From UBA9647 sp963739335 (GTDB lineage Bacteria; Bacteroidota; Ignavibacteria; UBA10030): a DNA stretch of 64,000 nucleotides. Positions 26,638 to 35,898 of the stretch are shown here, in pieces (the stretch's first letter is position 1; the number at the start of each line of letters is the position of its first letter). Location: assembly GCA_963739335.1 (NCBI GenBank), contig CAVUAC010000052.1, positions 1 through 64,000 of the forward strand. The letters run 5' to 3'. Position numbers and translations under genes: made by a program. The notes below the pieces were generated by a model, which was given only the letters and a program-made list of their open reading frames with translations, did no database searches and had not been told where the DNA came from.

Positions 26638-28035
26638 TCAGTGGATATTCCAGAACTTCTCAATTTCTTCCAGCGAGCGACCTTTCGTTTCAGGCACCAG
26701 GCGCCAGACAGTCCACACAAGGGCAACGCAGAACACGGCGTACACATAGAACGGGAAGCCGTGATTGAACTGGGCGACCAACCAAGAGTTCTCATCCATC
26801 ATGGGGAATGTCTGTGAGACGACGAAGTTCGCAGTCCATAGACAGAACGTTGCAACGGAAAGGGCTCTTCCCCGGATTCTCGTCGGATAGAACTCTGACA
26901 GCAGCACCCACGTTACAGGGCCAACGGAGAGGGCGAAGCAGGCGATGTATGCGAGAATGCAGAGAAGCACCCAAATGGAAATGACCTGCAACTGAGCTGC
27001 AAGTCCCATAGCGATGAGGGAGACACACATCCCAGTCGCCCCAATGATCATCAGCGGCTTTCTGCCGAGCCGATCGACAGTCCAGATTGCGAAGATCGTG
27101 AACGCCAAGTTAACTGCTCCCACGACAATGGTTTGCAGCAGAGCAGCATCGGCTCCCGAGCCGAGTTTCTTGAAGATCTCCGGGGCGTAGTACAGAAACA
27201 CGTTGATGCCCGTGACCTGCTGAAGGACGGCAAGAATGATGCCGAGGATCATGACCTTTCTCCATCCGGTCTTGAAGAGTTGGGCAAGGGATTCGACTTC
27301 CTGCTCGAGCGACGCTTCGATGGAGTTCAGCTCGGCCTCGGCGAATGAATGACCCCCGACCTTGGCGAGAATTCCACGGGCTTTCTCTTTCAGCCCCTTC
27401 TCGACAAGCCAGCGCGGGCTTTCCGGCACAAGCAGCAGCAAGAGCAAGAAGATTGTCGAGGGAATCGCGCCGGAAGCAAACATCCATCGCCAACCGGTAG
27501 CCACGTTCCAGGCCTCATCACCCTGGAGAGCGATGAAGTAATTCACGAAATAGATGATGAGCATGCCGGTCACGATGGCGAACTGATTCACGGACACCAT
27601 TCGGCCACGGACGCGGGCAGGAGTAATCTCTGCAATGTAAATCGGAGAGGCCATCGAGGCGACACCAACTCCAATGCCGCCGAGCATCCGGAAGAGAACG
27701 AACAGATAGAATTGGCTGGGCAGCGCTGTCCCGACGGCAGACAACAGGAAAAGAACCCCCGAGAGCACAAGCGTTTTCTTTCGGCCCATCTTATCGCTAA
27801 ACGCGCCCGCGAATGAGACACCGATGACGCAGCCCAGCAGTGCGCTCGATGCTGCCCAGCCTTTCATCGCGGGATCGAGGGCGAAATGCGACTGCAGGAA
27901 CCCAATTGCGCCGGCGATGACGGCAGTGTCGTAGCCGAACAAGAGCCCGCCCAGAGCTGCGACGACGGTGACGAGCGCGATATAGGAAGGGCTGCCTTTT
28001 TCGTTCTGAAGAGGCTGAAGTGGATTGTTCTTCAT
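26638..28035 (-). CDS. Sugar porter of the major facilitator superfamily
   Basis: ATG 28,035 (AGGAG just upstream) gives 465 residues with twelve hydrophobic segments. Sugar-porter signatures are clear: GLLFGYDTAVIAGAIGF in TM1, DKMGRKKTLVLSG after TM2, GGIGVGVASMASPIYIAEIT in TM4/5, VPESPRWLVEKG after TM6, QQVTGINVFLYYAPEIFKKL in TM7, and VPETKGRSLEEIE at the C-terminus. These proteins import monosaccharides such as xylose, glucose or arabinose with protons. It lies 163 bp downstream of GH97 on the same strand, so it probably takes up the sugar that GH97 releases. Confidence 0.92.
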   Translation of the reverse strand: MKNNPLQPLQNEKGSPSYIALVTVVAALGGLLFGYDTAVIAGAIGFLQSHFALDPAMKGWAASSALLGCVIGVSFAGAFSDKMGRKKTLVLSGVLFLLSAVGTALPSQFYLFVLFRMLGGIGVGVASMASPIYIAEITPARVRGRMVSVNQFAIVTGMLIIYFVNYFIALQGDEAWNVATGWRWMFASGAIPSTIFLLLLLLVPESPRWLVEKGLKEKARGILAKVGGHSFAEAELNSIEASLEQEVESLAQLFKTGWRKVMILGIILAVLQQVTGINVFLYYAPEIFKKLGSGADAALLQTIVVGAVNLAFTIFAIWTVDRLGRKPLMIIGATGMCVSLIAMGLAAQLQVISIWVLLCILAYIACFALSVGPVTWVLLSEFYPTRIRGRALSVATFCLWTANFVVSQTFPMMDENSWLVAQFNHGFPFYVYAVFCVALVWTVWRLVPETKGRSLEEIEKFWNIH

Positions 28036-28088
28036 GGTGCTCCTACTGATCGAGTTGGAGAATGACACTAGAACTTGTCTCAAAAACC

Positions 28089-28150
28089 ACATTGCGTCCC
28101 TTTGCGGCCTCCGCGGTTTCAATCTAACCGCAGGGACCGCAGAGAAACGC
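28089..28150. repeat. Inverted repeat of GCGTCCCTTTGCGG type
   Basis: GCGTCCCTTTGCGG, then CCGCGGTT, a short AT-rich loop, AACCGCAGGGACCGCAG and AAACGC: the arms pair with few mismatches. It lies between GH97 and the sugar porter. A relative (CACAAAGACCGCAA ... TTGCGTTCTTTGCGGTC) is at 61,592-61,680. Confidence 0.6.
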
Positions 28151-28197
28151 GAAGAAGACATTGCCACAGAACTTCCAGTGTATTTTCGAGATGGCTT

Positions 28198-30177
28198 CTA
28201 GTCGATTTTCTTCACGAAGGCTGCCCATCCTCCGCCCGGTGCGAGATGCAGTGTGAGCTGATCGGATCTGCTGACCTGCTTCGATTCCTTTCTGTAGTCG
28301 CTGGCGTTGCGGTCGGCATTGATGCCGTCGCAATAGAATGTCAGTTGGTATTTGCCGGCATCGAGAAAACTGAGATCGATTCGGAAATCCCTCGGCGTCC
28401 AGTCAGTCATCGCTCCGATGAACCAGTCGTTCCCCTTCTTTCGTGCAACTGTCAGGTACTGTCCGATGCGAGCGTTGAGGGTCTTCGTCTGATCCCATGT
28501 CGTCGGCACGATGGAGAGGAATTCCATCGCTTCCGGTTGCCGGTCATAGTTTGACGGACTGTCACTGAGCATTTGCAGCGGGCTTTCGTACACAACGTAC
28601 ATGGCGAGCTGGTGGCAGCGCGTCCCCTGACTCATCGGTTGGGTGAAGATGGATCGGAAATTCTCTTTGGTGGCGTTAACCATTGCTCCGGGTGTGAAGT
28701 CCATGGGTCCGGCGAACATGCGCGTAAACGGCAACGTGACATCGTGCTGCGGTGTAATGTCTGCCGACCACTTGCTGTTCTCAAGCCCACGGACGCCTTC
28801 TCTCGTCAAAGCATGCGGATAGGTCCGGCTGAAACCTGTCGGTTTGTACGCGCCATGAAAATCGACGAGCAGGTGTCGCTTCGCCGCTTCGATTGCTACT
28901 TTCTCATAGAAGTTCACCATTTTCTGATCATCGCGCTGCATGAAATCTACTTTGATTCCTCGCGCGCCCCATTTCGCGAATTGGTCGAGCGCTTCAATCA
29001 TTTGATCGTCCAGCGCTTTCCACGTCACCCATAAGATGATCCCTACCTTTTTCTGGGCAGCGAAGGCAAACAGCTCATCCATGTTCATGTTGGGATTGAT
29101 CTGGAAAAGGTCGGATGGTTTTGTCCATCCTTCATCGAAAATGACGTATTCCAATCCGTACCGCGAAGCAAAATCAATGTAGTGCTTATACGTTTCCGTG
29201 TTAATCCCGGCCCGGAAATTCACGCCATATAGATTATTCGCATTCCACCAGTCCCAGGCGACCTTCCCAGGTTTTATCCACGAAGTCTCTTTGAGCTTGA
29301 GAGGACTCCCCAATCGGTAGATGAGATCATTTTCGATGAGGTCGCCATCCTTGTCTGCGATGGCAAATACTCGCCAAGGGAACTCTCGGACACCGTTGGT
29401 CTTCGCGATGTAGTCTGCAGCTTTCGAGACCTTCACCGTTCGGTCGTTGATAAGCTGCTCTTCGAGCGGATAAGGCGGGAATTTCGATTTCAGAGTTGGC
29501 TGTCCTCCGCCGCTTCCGTGCAGGTACAGGCCGGCGTAGTCGAGCAGATCCGCCTCCGTAATGGCGATCTTTGGTCCGCCGGATTTGACCACGACTGCCG
29601 GCAAGCAGCACATCTGCGTGTCCGCAATATCTTTCACGGCGAGAAGTTTGTAGAGGCGTTCGGAGTGGGAGAGAAAGCTCGTTTCTTCCGGAAACCAAAT
29701 GGAATCGGCGGGGGAGAGGTTGATGCCGAGATCCTCATTCTTCACCGTGATACTCCCGTTCATCGCTGTGAAGAACCGGTACGCGACGCCATCGTCGTAT
29801 GCACGGATCTTGATGCCATAGTCTCCTTTGAACGTGATCGCGAGCTCATTGTAGACGTCGGGAATGATCTTCCGTTTCTCGGGGAGAACAGGCATGATCG
29901 TGCTCTTGACGGATTTGGGTATCGCATCCAGGGCGACCGGACGGATACCGAGCATTCCTTTCTGATCAAGCTCCATCGAAATGGGAGATGGTGAGATGAT
30001 CTCCTGGTTGTTGTGGAAGACGGTGATCGTTAGTTTGTCGGTAACGGTCACCAACAGTTCGGACTTCCCATCGGGAGACTTGACGTGGTAAAGTTTCCCT
30101 TGGGCAGCACTCATGCTGCTCACGAGGAGAAGGAGAATGCACGTGAAAGAAACGGTGGAGCTCTGCAACTGTCTCAT
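28198..30177 (-). CDS. Glycoside hydrolase family 97 (alpha-glucosidase/alpha-galactosidase type)
   Basis: The 659-residue secreted protein (signal peptide to about 25, SSMSAAQGK) has the three GH97 parts: an N-terminal beta-sandwich (VKSPDGKSELLVTVTDKLTI, YGIKIRAYDDGVAYRFFTAM), a catalytic barrel from about 285 (GKVAWDWWNANNLYGVNFRA, YVIFDEGWTKPSD) and a C-terminal beta domain ending LHLAPGGGWAAFVKK. The stretch WGARGIKVDFMQRDDQKMV carries an Asp at the place of the nucleophile of retaining GH97 alpha-galactosidases, whereas SusB-type inverting enzymes use Glu; I favour the retaining subgroup, with moderate confidence. It is divergent from the fucosidase at 30,306 and upstream of the sugar porter. 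Confidence 0.9.
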   Translation of the reverse strand: MRQLQSSTVSFTCILLLLVSSMSAAQGKLYHVKSPDGKSELLVTVTDKLTITVFHNNQEIISPSPISMELDQKGMLGIRPVALDAIPKSVKSTIMPVLPEKRKIIPDVYNELAITFKGDYGIKIRAYDDGVAYRFFTAMNGSITVKNEDLGINLSPADSIWFPEETSFLSHSERLYKLLAVKDIADTQMCCLPAVVVKSGGPKIAITEADLLDYAGLYLHGSGGGQPTLKSKFPPYPLEEQLINDRTVKVSKAADYIAKTNGVREFPWRVFAIADKDGDLIENDLIYRLGSPLKLKETSWIKPGKVAWDWWNANNLYGVNFRAGINTETYKHYIDFASRYGLEYVIFDEGWTKPSDLFQINPNMNMDELFAFAAQKKVGIILWVTWKALDDQMIEALDQFAKWGARGIKVDFMQRDDQKMVNFYEKVAIEAAKRHLLVDFHGAYKPTGFSRTYPHALTREGVRGLENSKWSADITPQHDVTLPFTRMFAGPMDFTPGAMVNATKENFRSIFTQPMSQGTRCHQLAMYVVYESPLQMLSDSPSNYDRQPEAMEFLSIVPTTWDQTKTLNARIGQYLTVARKKGNDWFIGAMTDWTPRDFRIDLSFLDAGKYQLTFYCDGINADRNASDYRKESKQVSRSDQLTLHLAPGGGWAAFVKKID

Positions 30178-30305
30178 AAGAGCACCTCCTGGGGCTTTGG
30201 ATTGTGTTCAGTATTCTGTACCTTGGGGCTCAGCAGTCGTAGGACTATGAACGATGCATCCCAAACGTACAAAGTAAACGAGACATGCGAAAGGACATTC
30301 CGCAC

Positions 30306-31754
30306 ATGAGAAGCACTCTTTACCATATTCTGGTTTCCCTCTGCATTGCATTGCCGCTTCTGGCCCAGGAACGGGAAGAGAACTATGTCGCCGAGACAGA
30401 CCCTCTCGTTCTTGCGAAATTGGCGAAGTGGCAGGACTACAAGTTCGGCCTCCTGATGACGTGGGGAACCTATAGCCAGTGGGGAATCGTCGAATCTTGG
30501 TCGCTCTGTGGCGAGGATGAAGGATGGTGCCAGAGAAAGGGACCGTACGCTGATGATTACTACAAATACGAGCAAGCTTACGAAGGGCTCAAAAAGACGT
30601 TCAATCCCCTGAAATTCGATCCGGTCCGCTGGGCAGAGGCGGCATGGGGAGCCGGGATGAGGTACGTCATCTTCACGATGAAACACCATGATGGTTTCTG
30701 TATGTTTGAAACGAAAACAACCGACTACAAGATCACGTCGAAGGAGTGTGCGTTCAACATAAACCCCAAGGCGAATGTAGCGAAGGGGATCTTTGACGCT
30801 TTTCGGAACCAGGGTATGATGATCGGTGCATACTACTCCAAACCGGACTGGCATTCTCCAGACTACTGGTGGCCGTATTTCCCGACGCCCGATCGTCACG
30901 TCAACTATGATCCCGCCAAGTATCCTGAGCGGTGGCAACGCTTCAAAGACTACACCTACACTCAGATCGAAGAGATCATGACGAACTACGGCTCGGTCGA
31001 CATTCTCTGGCTGGATGGTGCGTGGGTTCGCCCGCTGAGCAACATGCCGAAGGAGTTCGAATCGTGGGGGAAGAAAAACAACTACAACCAGGACATCGAC
31101 ATGGCCCGGATCTCGAAGATGGCTCGACAACATCAGCCTGGATTGATGGTGGTGGATCGCTGGGTCAACGGGCGGTACGAAAACTATCTGACGCCGGAGA
31201 ACAAAGTGCCCGAGAAGGCGTTGAGTGTTCCATGGGAATCGTGCATCACGATGGCTACGAGCTGGTCGTACGTCGAGACGGATCAGTACAAATCTGTTCG
31301 AGAGCTTGTTCACCTTCTCGTCGATGTCGTCGCAAAGGGCGGAAACCTTCTCTTAAACATCGGTCCGTCTCCGGAAGGAGAATGGGCCCCTGATGCTTAT
31401 GATCGCCTCAAGGGAATTGCCGCGTGGATGGAAGTGAACAGCGAGGCAATCTACGAGACGCGCGCCATTGCACCATATAAAGAGGGAAAGGTCTGTCTGA
31501 CGAGGAGAAAAGATCGCGGAGCCGTCTATGCAATCTACCTTCCTGAAAAAGAAGAAGCCCATCCACCTCGAACGATCTCACTCAAGAGTCTTCAGCCTGC
31601 GGCAAGTGCAAAGGTGACAATGCTCGGTGTGGGTGGAGATGTGCGCTGGCAAGCTGAAGGAACGGGTGTCGTCATTGATGTGCCTGAGAGCGCTCAGCAG
31701 AAGCCGCCTTGCGAACACGCGTGGGTGTTCAAGATTTCGAAGATCAGAGAATGA
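30306..31754 (+). CDS. Alpha-L-fucosidase-like, GH29 (copy 1)
   Basis: From ATG 30,306 the product is 482 residues with a signal peptide (IALPLLAQE). GH29 hallmarks: KFGLLMTWGTYSQWGI, MRYVIFTMKHHDGFCMFET, GMMIGAYYSKPDWHSPDYWW, and the nucleophile region VDILWLDGAWVRP (Asp about residue 235), then NLLLNIGPSPEGEW. GH29 enzymes remove terminal fucose with retention. The insert around SWSLCGEDEGWCQRK is unlike the two other GH29 copies in the window, so its substrate is likely to differ. The 130 bp to the divergent GH97 gene must hold both promoters. Confidence 0.9.
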   Translation: MRSTLYHILVSLCIALPLLAQEREENYVAETDPLVLAKLAKWQDYKFGLLMTWGTYSQWGIVESWSLCGEDEGWCQRKGPYADDYYKYEQAYEGLKKTFNPLKFDPVRWAEAAWGAGMRYVIFTMKHHDGFCMFETKTTDYKITSKECAFNINPKANVAKGIFDAFRNQGMMIGAYYSKPDWHSPDYWWPYFPTPDRHVNYDPAKYPERWQRFKDYTYTQIEEIMTNYGSVDILWLDGAWVRPLSNMPKEFESWGKKNNYNQDIDMARISKMARQHQPGLMVVDRWVNGRYENYLTPENKVPEKALSVPWESCITMATSWSYVETDQYKSVRELVHLLVDVVAKGGNLLLNIGPSPEGEWAPDAYDRLKGIAAWMEVNSEAIYETRAIAPYKEGKVCLTRRKDRGAVYAIYLPEKEEAHPPRTISLKSLQPAASAKVTMLGVGGDVRWQAEGTGVVIDVPESAQQKPPCEHAWVFKISKIRE

Positions 31755-31764
31755 AAGAGTTGCC

Positions 31765-31855
31765 TTTTTCTGGATTCCCGATTAGGACATTCGGGAATGA
31801 CACAAGAAGCCAGTCTGTCATACCCGCAGGCTTCTAGCGGGTATCCAGAACAGAG
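31765..31855. repeat. Intergenic repeat module (GGATTCCCGA / GTCATACCCGC type)
   Basis: TTCTGGATTCCCGATTAGGA with TTCGGGAATGACA is followed by CTGTCATACCCGCAGGCTTC and TAGCGGGTATCCAGAAC. These are the units of 21,350-21,470 in swapped order. Confidence 0.78.
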
Positions 31856-31941
31856 CTCCTTCGCTTGCTCTTTAGCGCAATCTCGAATACCTTTGTGCAG
31901 TCATCACGCCGTCCTACCGATTTCTATCATCAGGAGACAAT

Positions 31942-33318
31942 ATGCTCGCGAAGAAGCTCCTCGTTTTTTTCCTCACCATTGCAGCATTGACCACGCCAGC
32001 TCTGACTCTTGCTCAGCTTCGCATCGAGACCGACCAACAGAAGGCCGACCGCATGAAGTGGTGGACCGAAGCTCGCTTCGGCATGTTCATCCATTGGGGT
32101 CTCTATTCGCTTCCTGCGCGTCACGAGTGGGTGAAGAACATGGAGCACATTACCGATGAAGATTACCAGAAGTATTTTGAGATCTTCAACCCTGATCTTT
32201 TCAATCCGAAAGAATGGGCGCAGATGGCGAAACACGCCGGTATGAAGTACTTCGTCATCACGGCGAAGCATCACGAGGGTTTTTGTCTGTGGGATTCGAA
32301 ATTCACCGACTACAAAGCCACGAAAACGCCCTATGGCAAGGACCTCTTGAGACAGGTCGTTCAGGCATTTCGCGACGAAGGTATTCGTGTCGGATTCTAT
32401 TACTCGCTTCTCGACTGGCATCACCCCGAGTACACCGTCGATCGCAATCATCCGATGTATGGCAATGAAGAGTTCATGAAGAAGGCTGCCGGCAGGGACA
32501 TGGCAAAATACCGGGAGTATCTTTTCAATCAGGTGCGTGAGATCCTGACAGACTTCGGCACGATCGATTGCCTGTTCCTTGACTACTCTTTCCCGAAAGG
32601 AAAAGACGGAAAGGGGCACAGCGATTGGGACTCAGAAAAACTTCTGCAGATGGTCCGTGAGCTGCAGCCGAACATTATTGTGAACGATCGGCTCGACCTG
32701 GACGATGTTCCGGGCGGATGGGATTTCAAAACGCCCGAACAATTCATTCCTCGTGATTGGATCACGGTGAATGGCAAGAAGGTTCCTTGGGAAACGTGTC
32801 AGACGTTTTCCGATTCGTGGGGATACTATCGGGATGAAGAAGGATGGAAGAGTTCGCAACAGCTGGTGGCGTTGCTCATCGAGACTGTGAGCAAAGGCGG
32901 CAACCTTCTGCTGAATGTGGGACCGACTTCCCGAGGCACATTCGATGAACGTGCGAAGAACCGGCTGAAGGAAATGGGGGATTGGATGAAGCTGCACAGC
33001 CGTTCCATCTACGGGTGCACACAGGCACCGCCTGAGTTCAAGGCTCCGGATAATTGCCTGCTGACGTACAATCCCCAGACGAAGCGATTGTATGTCCACG
33101 TTCTGAGCTGGCCTCTCGGAAATCTATTTTTGAACGGATTCGCCGGCAAGATTAAGTACGCTCAGCTGCTGCACGACGGCTCGGAGGTCCAGTTTGGGAA
33201 AGCCGACAGGCCATTCCAGAGCAAGCTGGACAATATTTCTTCGGAGACGGTAATCTTTAAGTTGCCGGTGAAGAAACCAGATCCAGTGGTGCCGGTGATC
33301 GAGATTATTCTGAAATGA
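31942..33318 (+). CDS. Alpha-L-fucosidase-like, GH29 (copy 2)
   Basis: The 458-residue product has a signal peptide (LTTPALTLAQ) and a complete GH29 barrel: WTEARFGMFIHWGLYSLPAR, MKYFVITAKHHEGFCLWDSK, IRVGFYYSLLDWHHPEYTVD, and the nucleophile region IDCLFLDYSFPKGK (Asp about residue 213). NLLLNVGPTSRGTFDERA and a C-terminal beta domain follow. It is closer to the copy at 62,714 than to the one at 30,306. It lies 187 bp after copy 1, with a repeat module between, and 60 bp before the methyltransferase gene. ATG 31,942 lies behind AGGAGACAAT, a good ribosome site. Confidence 0.92.
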   Translation: MLAKKLLVFFLTIAALTTPALTLAQLRIETDQQKADRMKWWTEARFGMFIHWGLYSLPARHEWVKNMEHITDEDYQKYFEIFNPDLFNPKEWAQMAKHAGMKYFVITAKHHEGFCLWDSKFTDYKATKTPYGKDLLRQVVQAFRDEGIRVGFYYSLLDWHHPEYTVDRNHPMYGNEEFMKKAAGRDMAKYREYLFNQVREILTDFGTIDCLFLDYSFPKGKDGKGHSDWDSEKLLQMVRELQPNIIVNDRLDLDDVPGGWDFKTPEQFIPRDWITVNGKKVPWETCQTFSDSWGYYRDEEGWKSSQQLVALLIETVSKGGNLLLNVGPTSRGTFDERAKNRLKEMGDWMKLHSRSIYGCTQAPPEFKAPDNCLLTYNPQTKRLYVHVLSWPLGNLFLNGFAGKIKYAQLLHDGSEVQFGKADRPFQSKLDNISSETVIFKLPVKKPDPVVPVIEIILK

Positions 33319-33320
33319 AT

Positions 33321-33349
33321 TGGTAGTCGATCCATGAATCGACCCTACC
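33321..33349. repeat. Small palindrome between GH29 and methyltransferase genes
   Basis: GGTAGTCGATCCATGA and ATCGACCCTACC form an interrupted stem (GGTAG/CTACC and TCGAT/ATCGA). It has no T-run and is more like an intergenic repeat than a terminator. Confidence 0.5.
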
Positions 33350-33378
33350 GAAAACCGAACCAATCAGGATTTGTTACC

Positions 33379-34635
33379 ATGACAAGCAAAGGACGAGTCC
33401 AGGCAGCTCTCAATCACCGCCAGCCGGATCGCGTCCCGGTTGATTTTGGTGGCACAGCAGTCACCGGCATTCACGTGAACATCGTAGCCGGCCTGCGCGA
33501 TCACTACGGCCTAGGGGAAAAAACAGTGAAGGCTCACGAACCATACCAAATGCTCGGATACATCGAGGAAGATCTCAAGCAGGTCCTGGGGATTGATGTG
33601 GAAGGAGTCTACGCGGTCGAGACGATGTTCGGTTACCGGAACGCAAACTGGAAACCCTGGCGGCTGGACAGTGGATTGGAGGTTCTGGTCGGTGATGGTT
33701 TCAAAACGACGAGAGATCTCAACGGCGATACATTGATCTATCCGAAATCAGATCTCTCCGTCCCTCCGTCCGGCCGGATGCCGAAGAACGGATTCTTCTT
33801 TGATTCGATCATCAGGCAAGACCCGATTGAGGAGGAGAACCTGGATCCTCAGGATAATACGGAGGAGTTCTCGCCAATCTCCGATCAGGATCTTGATTAC
33901 TTTGAGCGGGAAGCGAAGGAAATGGCGAGAACCGGTCGTGCGGTCATTGCCACATTTGGCGGTATGGCATTCGGTGATATCGCGCTCGTGCCTGCTCCGT
34001 TCCTCAAGCATCCCAGGGGGATTCGTGATATCGAGGAATGGTATGTTTCCACCCTGACCCGACAGTCATATGTCCACGCGATATTCGAGATACAATGTGA
34101 AGTTGCTATCGGGAATCTGGAAAAGCTGTTCAAGCGGGTGGGGGATCTGGTCGATGCGGTCTTTATTTGCGGAACCGATTTCGGTACTCAGTGGTCCACC
34201 TTCTGCTCGGTAGAGACATATCGCTCGCTGTATCATCCGTACTACAAACGAATCAATGACTGGATTCATGCCCATACGACGTGGAAGACATTCAAGCACT
34301 CGTGCGGCTCAGTGATAACGCTGATCCCGTCATTCATTGAGTCGGGGTTCGACATTCTGAACCCTGTGCAGTGTTCTGCAGCGGGGATGGAGGTGGGTGA
34401 CCTGAAGAAGGAATTTGGCGCGGACATCGTCTTTTGGGGCGGAGGTGTCGATACGCAGAAGACCCTGATGTTCGGCACGCCCGAGGAGGTTCGGCGCGAG
34501 GTTCTTCAGAGGTGTGAGATCCTCGGCAAGGATGGAGGGTTCATCTTCAATGCCGTTCACAATATTCAGGGAAATGTGCCGCTGAAGAATGTCCTCGCTG
34601 TGTTTGAGGCGTTGAAGGAGGCCAGCGGCGCATAG
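33379..34635 (+). CDS. Uroporphyrinogen decarboxylase-fold methyltransferase-like protein
   Basis: ATG 33,379 gives 418 residues with the URO-D barrel of the corrinoid/CoM methyltransferase branch: KGRVQAALNHRQPDRVPVDF at the start, AVIATFGGMAFGD, VFICGTDFGTQWSTFCSVET, and FKHSCGSVITLIPSFIESGF with GFDILNPVQCSAAGM. The HxC pair and the later Cys are placed like zinc ligands of MtaA-type methyltransferases, which true HemE enzymes lack; the N-terminal active-site Arg residues of HemE are also not obvious. It may demethylate or methylate a sugar- or amine-derived methyl compound; no corrinoid protein is adjacent, so this is only a suggestion. Confidence 0.75.
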   Translation: MTSKGRVQAALNHRQPDRVPVDFGGTAVTGIHVNIVAGLRDHYGLGEKTVKAHEPYQMLGYIEEDLKQVLGIDVEGVYAVETMFGYRNANWKPWRLDSGLEVLVGDGFKTTRDLNGDTLIYPKSDLSVPPSGRMPKNGFFFDSIIRQDPIEEENLDPQDNTEEFSPISDQDLDYFEREAKEMARTGRAVIATFGGMAFGDIALVPAPFLKHPRGIRDIEEWYVSTLTRQSYVHAIFEIQCEVAIGNLEKLFKRVGDLVDAVFICGTDFGTQWSTFCSVETYRSLYHPYYKRINDWIHAHTTWKTFKHSCGSVITLIPSFIESGFDILNPVQCSAAGMEVGDLKKEFGADIVFWGGGVDTQKTLMFGTPEEVRREVLQRCEILGKDGGFIFNAVHNIQGNVPLKNVLAVFEALKEASGA

Positions 34636-34656
34636 GGACGTTCAATTGAACGTCCC
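34635..34656. terminator. Perfect 22-bp palindrome between convergent genes
   Basis: GGGACGTTCAA (34,635-34,645) is followed without a loop by its exact complement TTGAACGTCCC (34,646-34,656). It starts at the last base of the methyltransferase stop codon and lies 13 bases from the stop of the convergent aminotransferase, so it may end both transcripts or be an intergenic repeat. Confidence 0.6.
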
Positions 34657-34668
34657 CGCGATGCTGAT

Positions 34669-35601
34669 TCATTTCTTGTTCCCGTACACCGGATACAGCC
34701 ATTCCCGGTACTTCGGTATCCGACCACGAACGACATTGAAGTACAGGTCCCGCAGCTTCTGCGTCACCGGTCCCATTGAACCGGTACCGAGCTTGCGGTG
34801 ATCGATGCGCACAATCGCGACGAGCTGTGCGCCGGTTGCCACCATGAATGCCTCGTCGGCGAGATAGATTTCAGATTTGTCGATCGGGCGCTCCACGACC
34901 TCCATCCCGAGGTCATCGCGCAAAAGCGTTATCATCGTGTTGCGCGTGATTCCTTCAAGGATATTATCAGTCACCGGTGGCGTAACGATCTTTCCTTTGC
35001 GGAGGATGAACACGTTCTCCGCCGATCCCTCAGCGATGTGACCGTCCTGGTTCAGCATAATCGCTTCGTCGAAGCCCGCGAGGTTTGCATCAGTCTTTGC
35101 CAGTGCGGAATTGACATATGCGCCGGCAATCTTGCCTCGCGCCGGGATCATGTTGTCGTCAATCCTTCGCCACGATGAGAACATCACGTGGGCGCCTTCT
35201 TCCTTCTCGAGGTACCGGCCGAATGGAACAACCGCGATCGAGAGGATAGGGGTGACGTTGTGCAGCCGGACGCCGATGATCTCATCACCGTAGAACGCCA
35301 GCGGACGAATATAGATGTCTTCGTGCAGGTCTTCTTTGTGGATCAGCTCAACAAGGATCTTCACGAGGTCTTCACGCGTGTAGGGAAGCTCCATCCGGAG
35401 AAGGCGTGTTGATTCGAGAAAGCGCTGGAAGTGGTCAATCGCTCTGAATACGTAAAGCTCCTTTTCTTCGTCGTTCCAGTACGCCCGGGTTCCGCCGAAG
35501 ACACCCGTCCCGTAGTTCAGTCCGTGGGTCAGCACTCCGACTTTCGCCTCGGAATAGGGAACGATCTTGTCCTTGAAGAAAGCATATTTCGGTAGCGGCA
35601 T
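34669..35601 (-). CDS. ilvE: Branched-chain amino acid aminotransferase (class IV)
   Basis: From ATG 35,601 the product is 310 residues, the normal IlvE length. It is a PLP enzyme that interconverts Leu, Ile or Val with their 2-oxo acids, in the cytoplasm. Recognisable parts: GLNYGTGVFGGTRAYWN near the start, IYIRPLAFYGDE, ARGKIAGAYVNSALAKTDAN (with the PLP lysine Lys in the KIAGAYVNS region being the usual K-x-x-x-Y-x-N site), GFDEAIMLNQDGHIAEGSAE, NVFILRKGKIVTPP and GITRNTMITLLRDDLG. It stands alone, convergent with the methyltransferase gene and divergent from the glycyl radical pair. Confidence 0.9.
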   Translation of the reverse strand: MPLPKYAFFKDKIVPYSEAKVGVLTHGLNYGTGVFGGTRAYWNDEEKELYVFRAIDHFQRFLESTRLLRMELPYTREDLVKILVELIHKEDLHEDIYIRPLAFYGDEIIGVRLHNVTPILSIAVVPFGRYLEKEEGAHVMFSSWRRIDDNMIPARGKIAGAYVNSALAKTDANLAGFDEAIMLNQDGHIAEGSAENVFILRKGKIVTPPVTDNILEGITRNTMITLLRDDLGMEVVERPIDKSEIYLADEAFMVATGAQLVAIVRIDHRKLGTGSMGPVTQKLRDLYFNVVRGRIPKYREWLYPVYGNKK

Positions 35602-35898
35602 AGCAGGTTCCTTGAGTATGTTCTCCAAATCGATGGGTCAGGCTGCCCGAACGAGGACCGCCTCAGAATCTGAAAGGTGCAATAATCTATGCCAAATCTT
35701 CTTCATGAACAAGAACCATGACGTAGAAAGTTGAGAACGGCGATCTCGCGACCCATGGAGGTGCTCAAGACCTCATATTGATTATGGAATACATTCACCG
35801 TATTTTGGAAAATCAAATCCAAATTCTTGCAGTCTCGGAAGCAGGAACGCGTGCCACGCGCCCTTAAGATTTGTGGAACACCCTGAGCAAGCTACGGA
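35602..35898. promoter_or_regulatory. Divergent intergenic region with nested dyads
   Basis: About 300 bp separates ilvE (minus) and the glycyl radical activase (plus). It contains a nested inverted repeat at about 35,779-35,816: outer arms TTGATT and AATCAA, inner arms AATAC and GTATT. Such symmetry could be an operator for the anaerobic enzyme pair, but no known consensus fits well (the spacing excludes an FNR box). Confidence 0.3.

Noticed and set aside
30174..31313. 379-codon minus-strand frame across the GH29 gene
   Set aside because: It is antisense to a complete fucosidase and shows no domain.
33379..34635. HemE uroporphyrinogen decarboxylase
   Set aside because: The N-terminal Arg-containing active-site motif of HemE is missing, HxC-type metal ligands are present and no haem genes are nearby.
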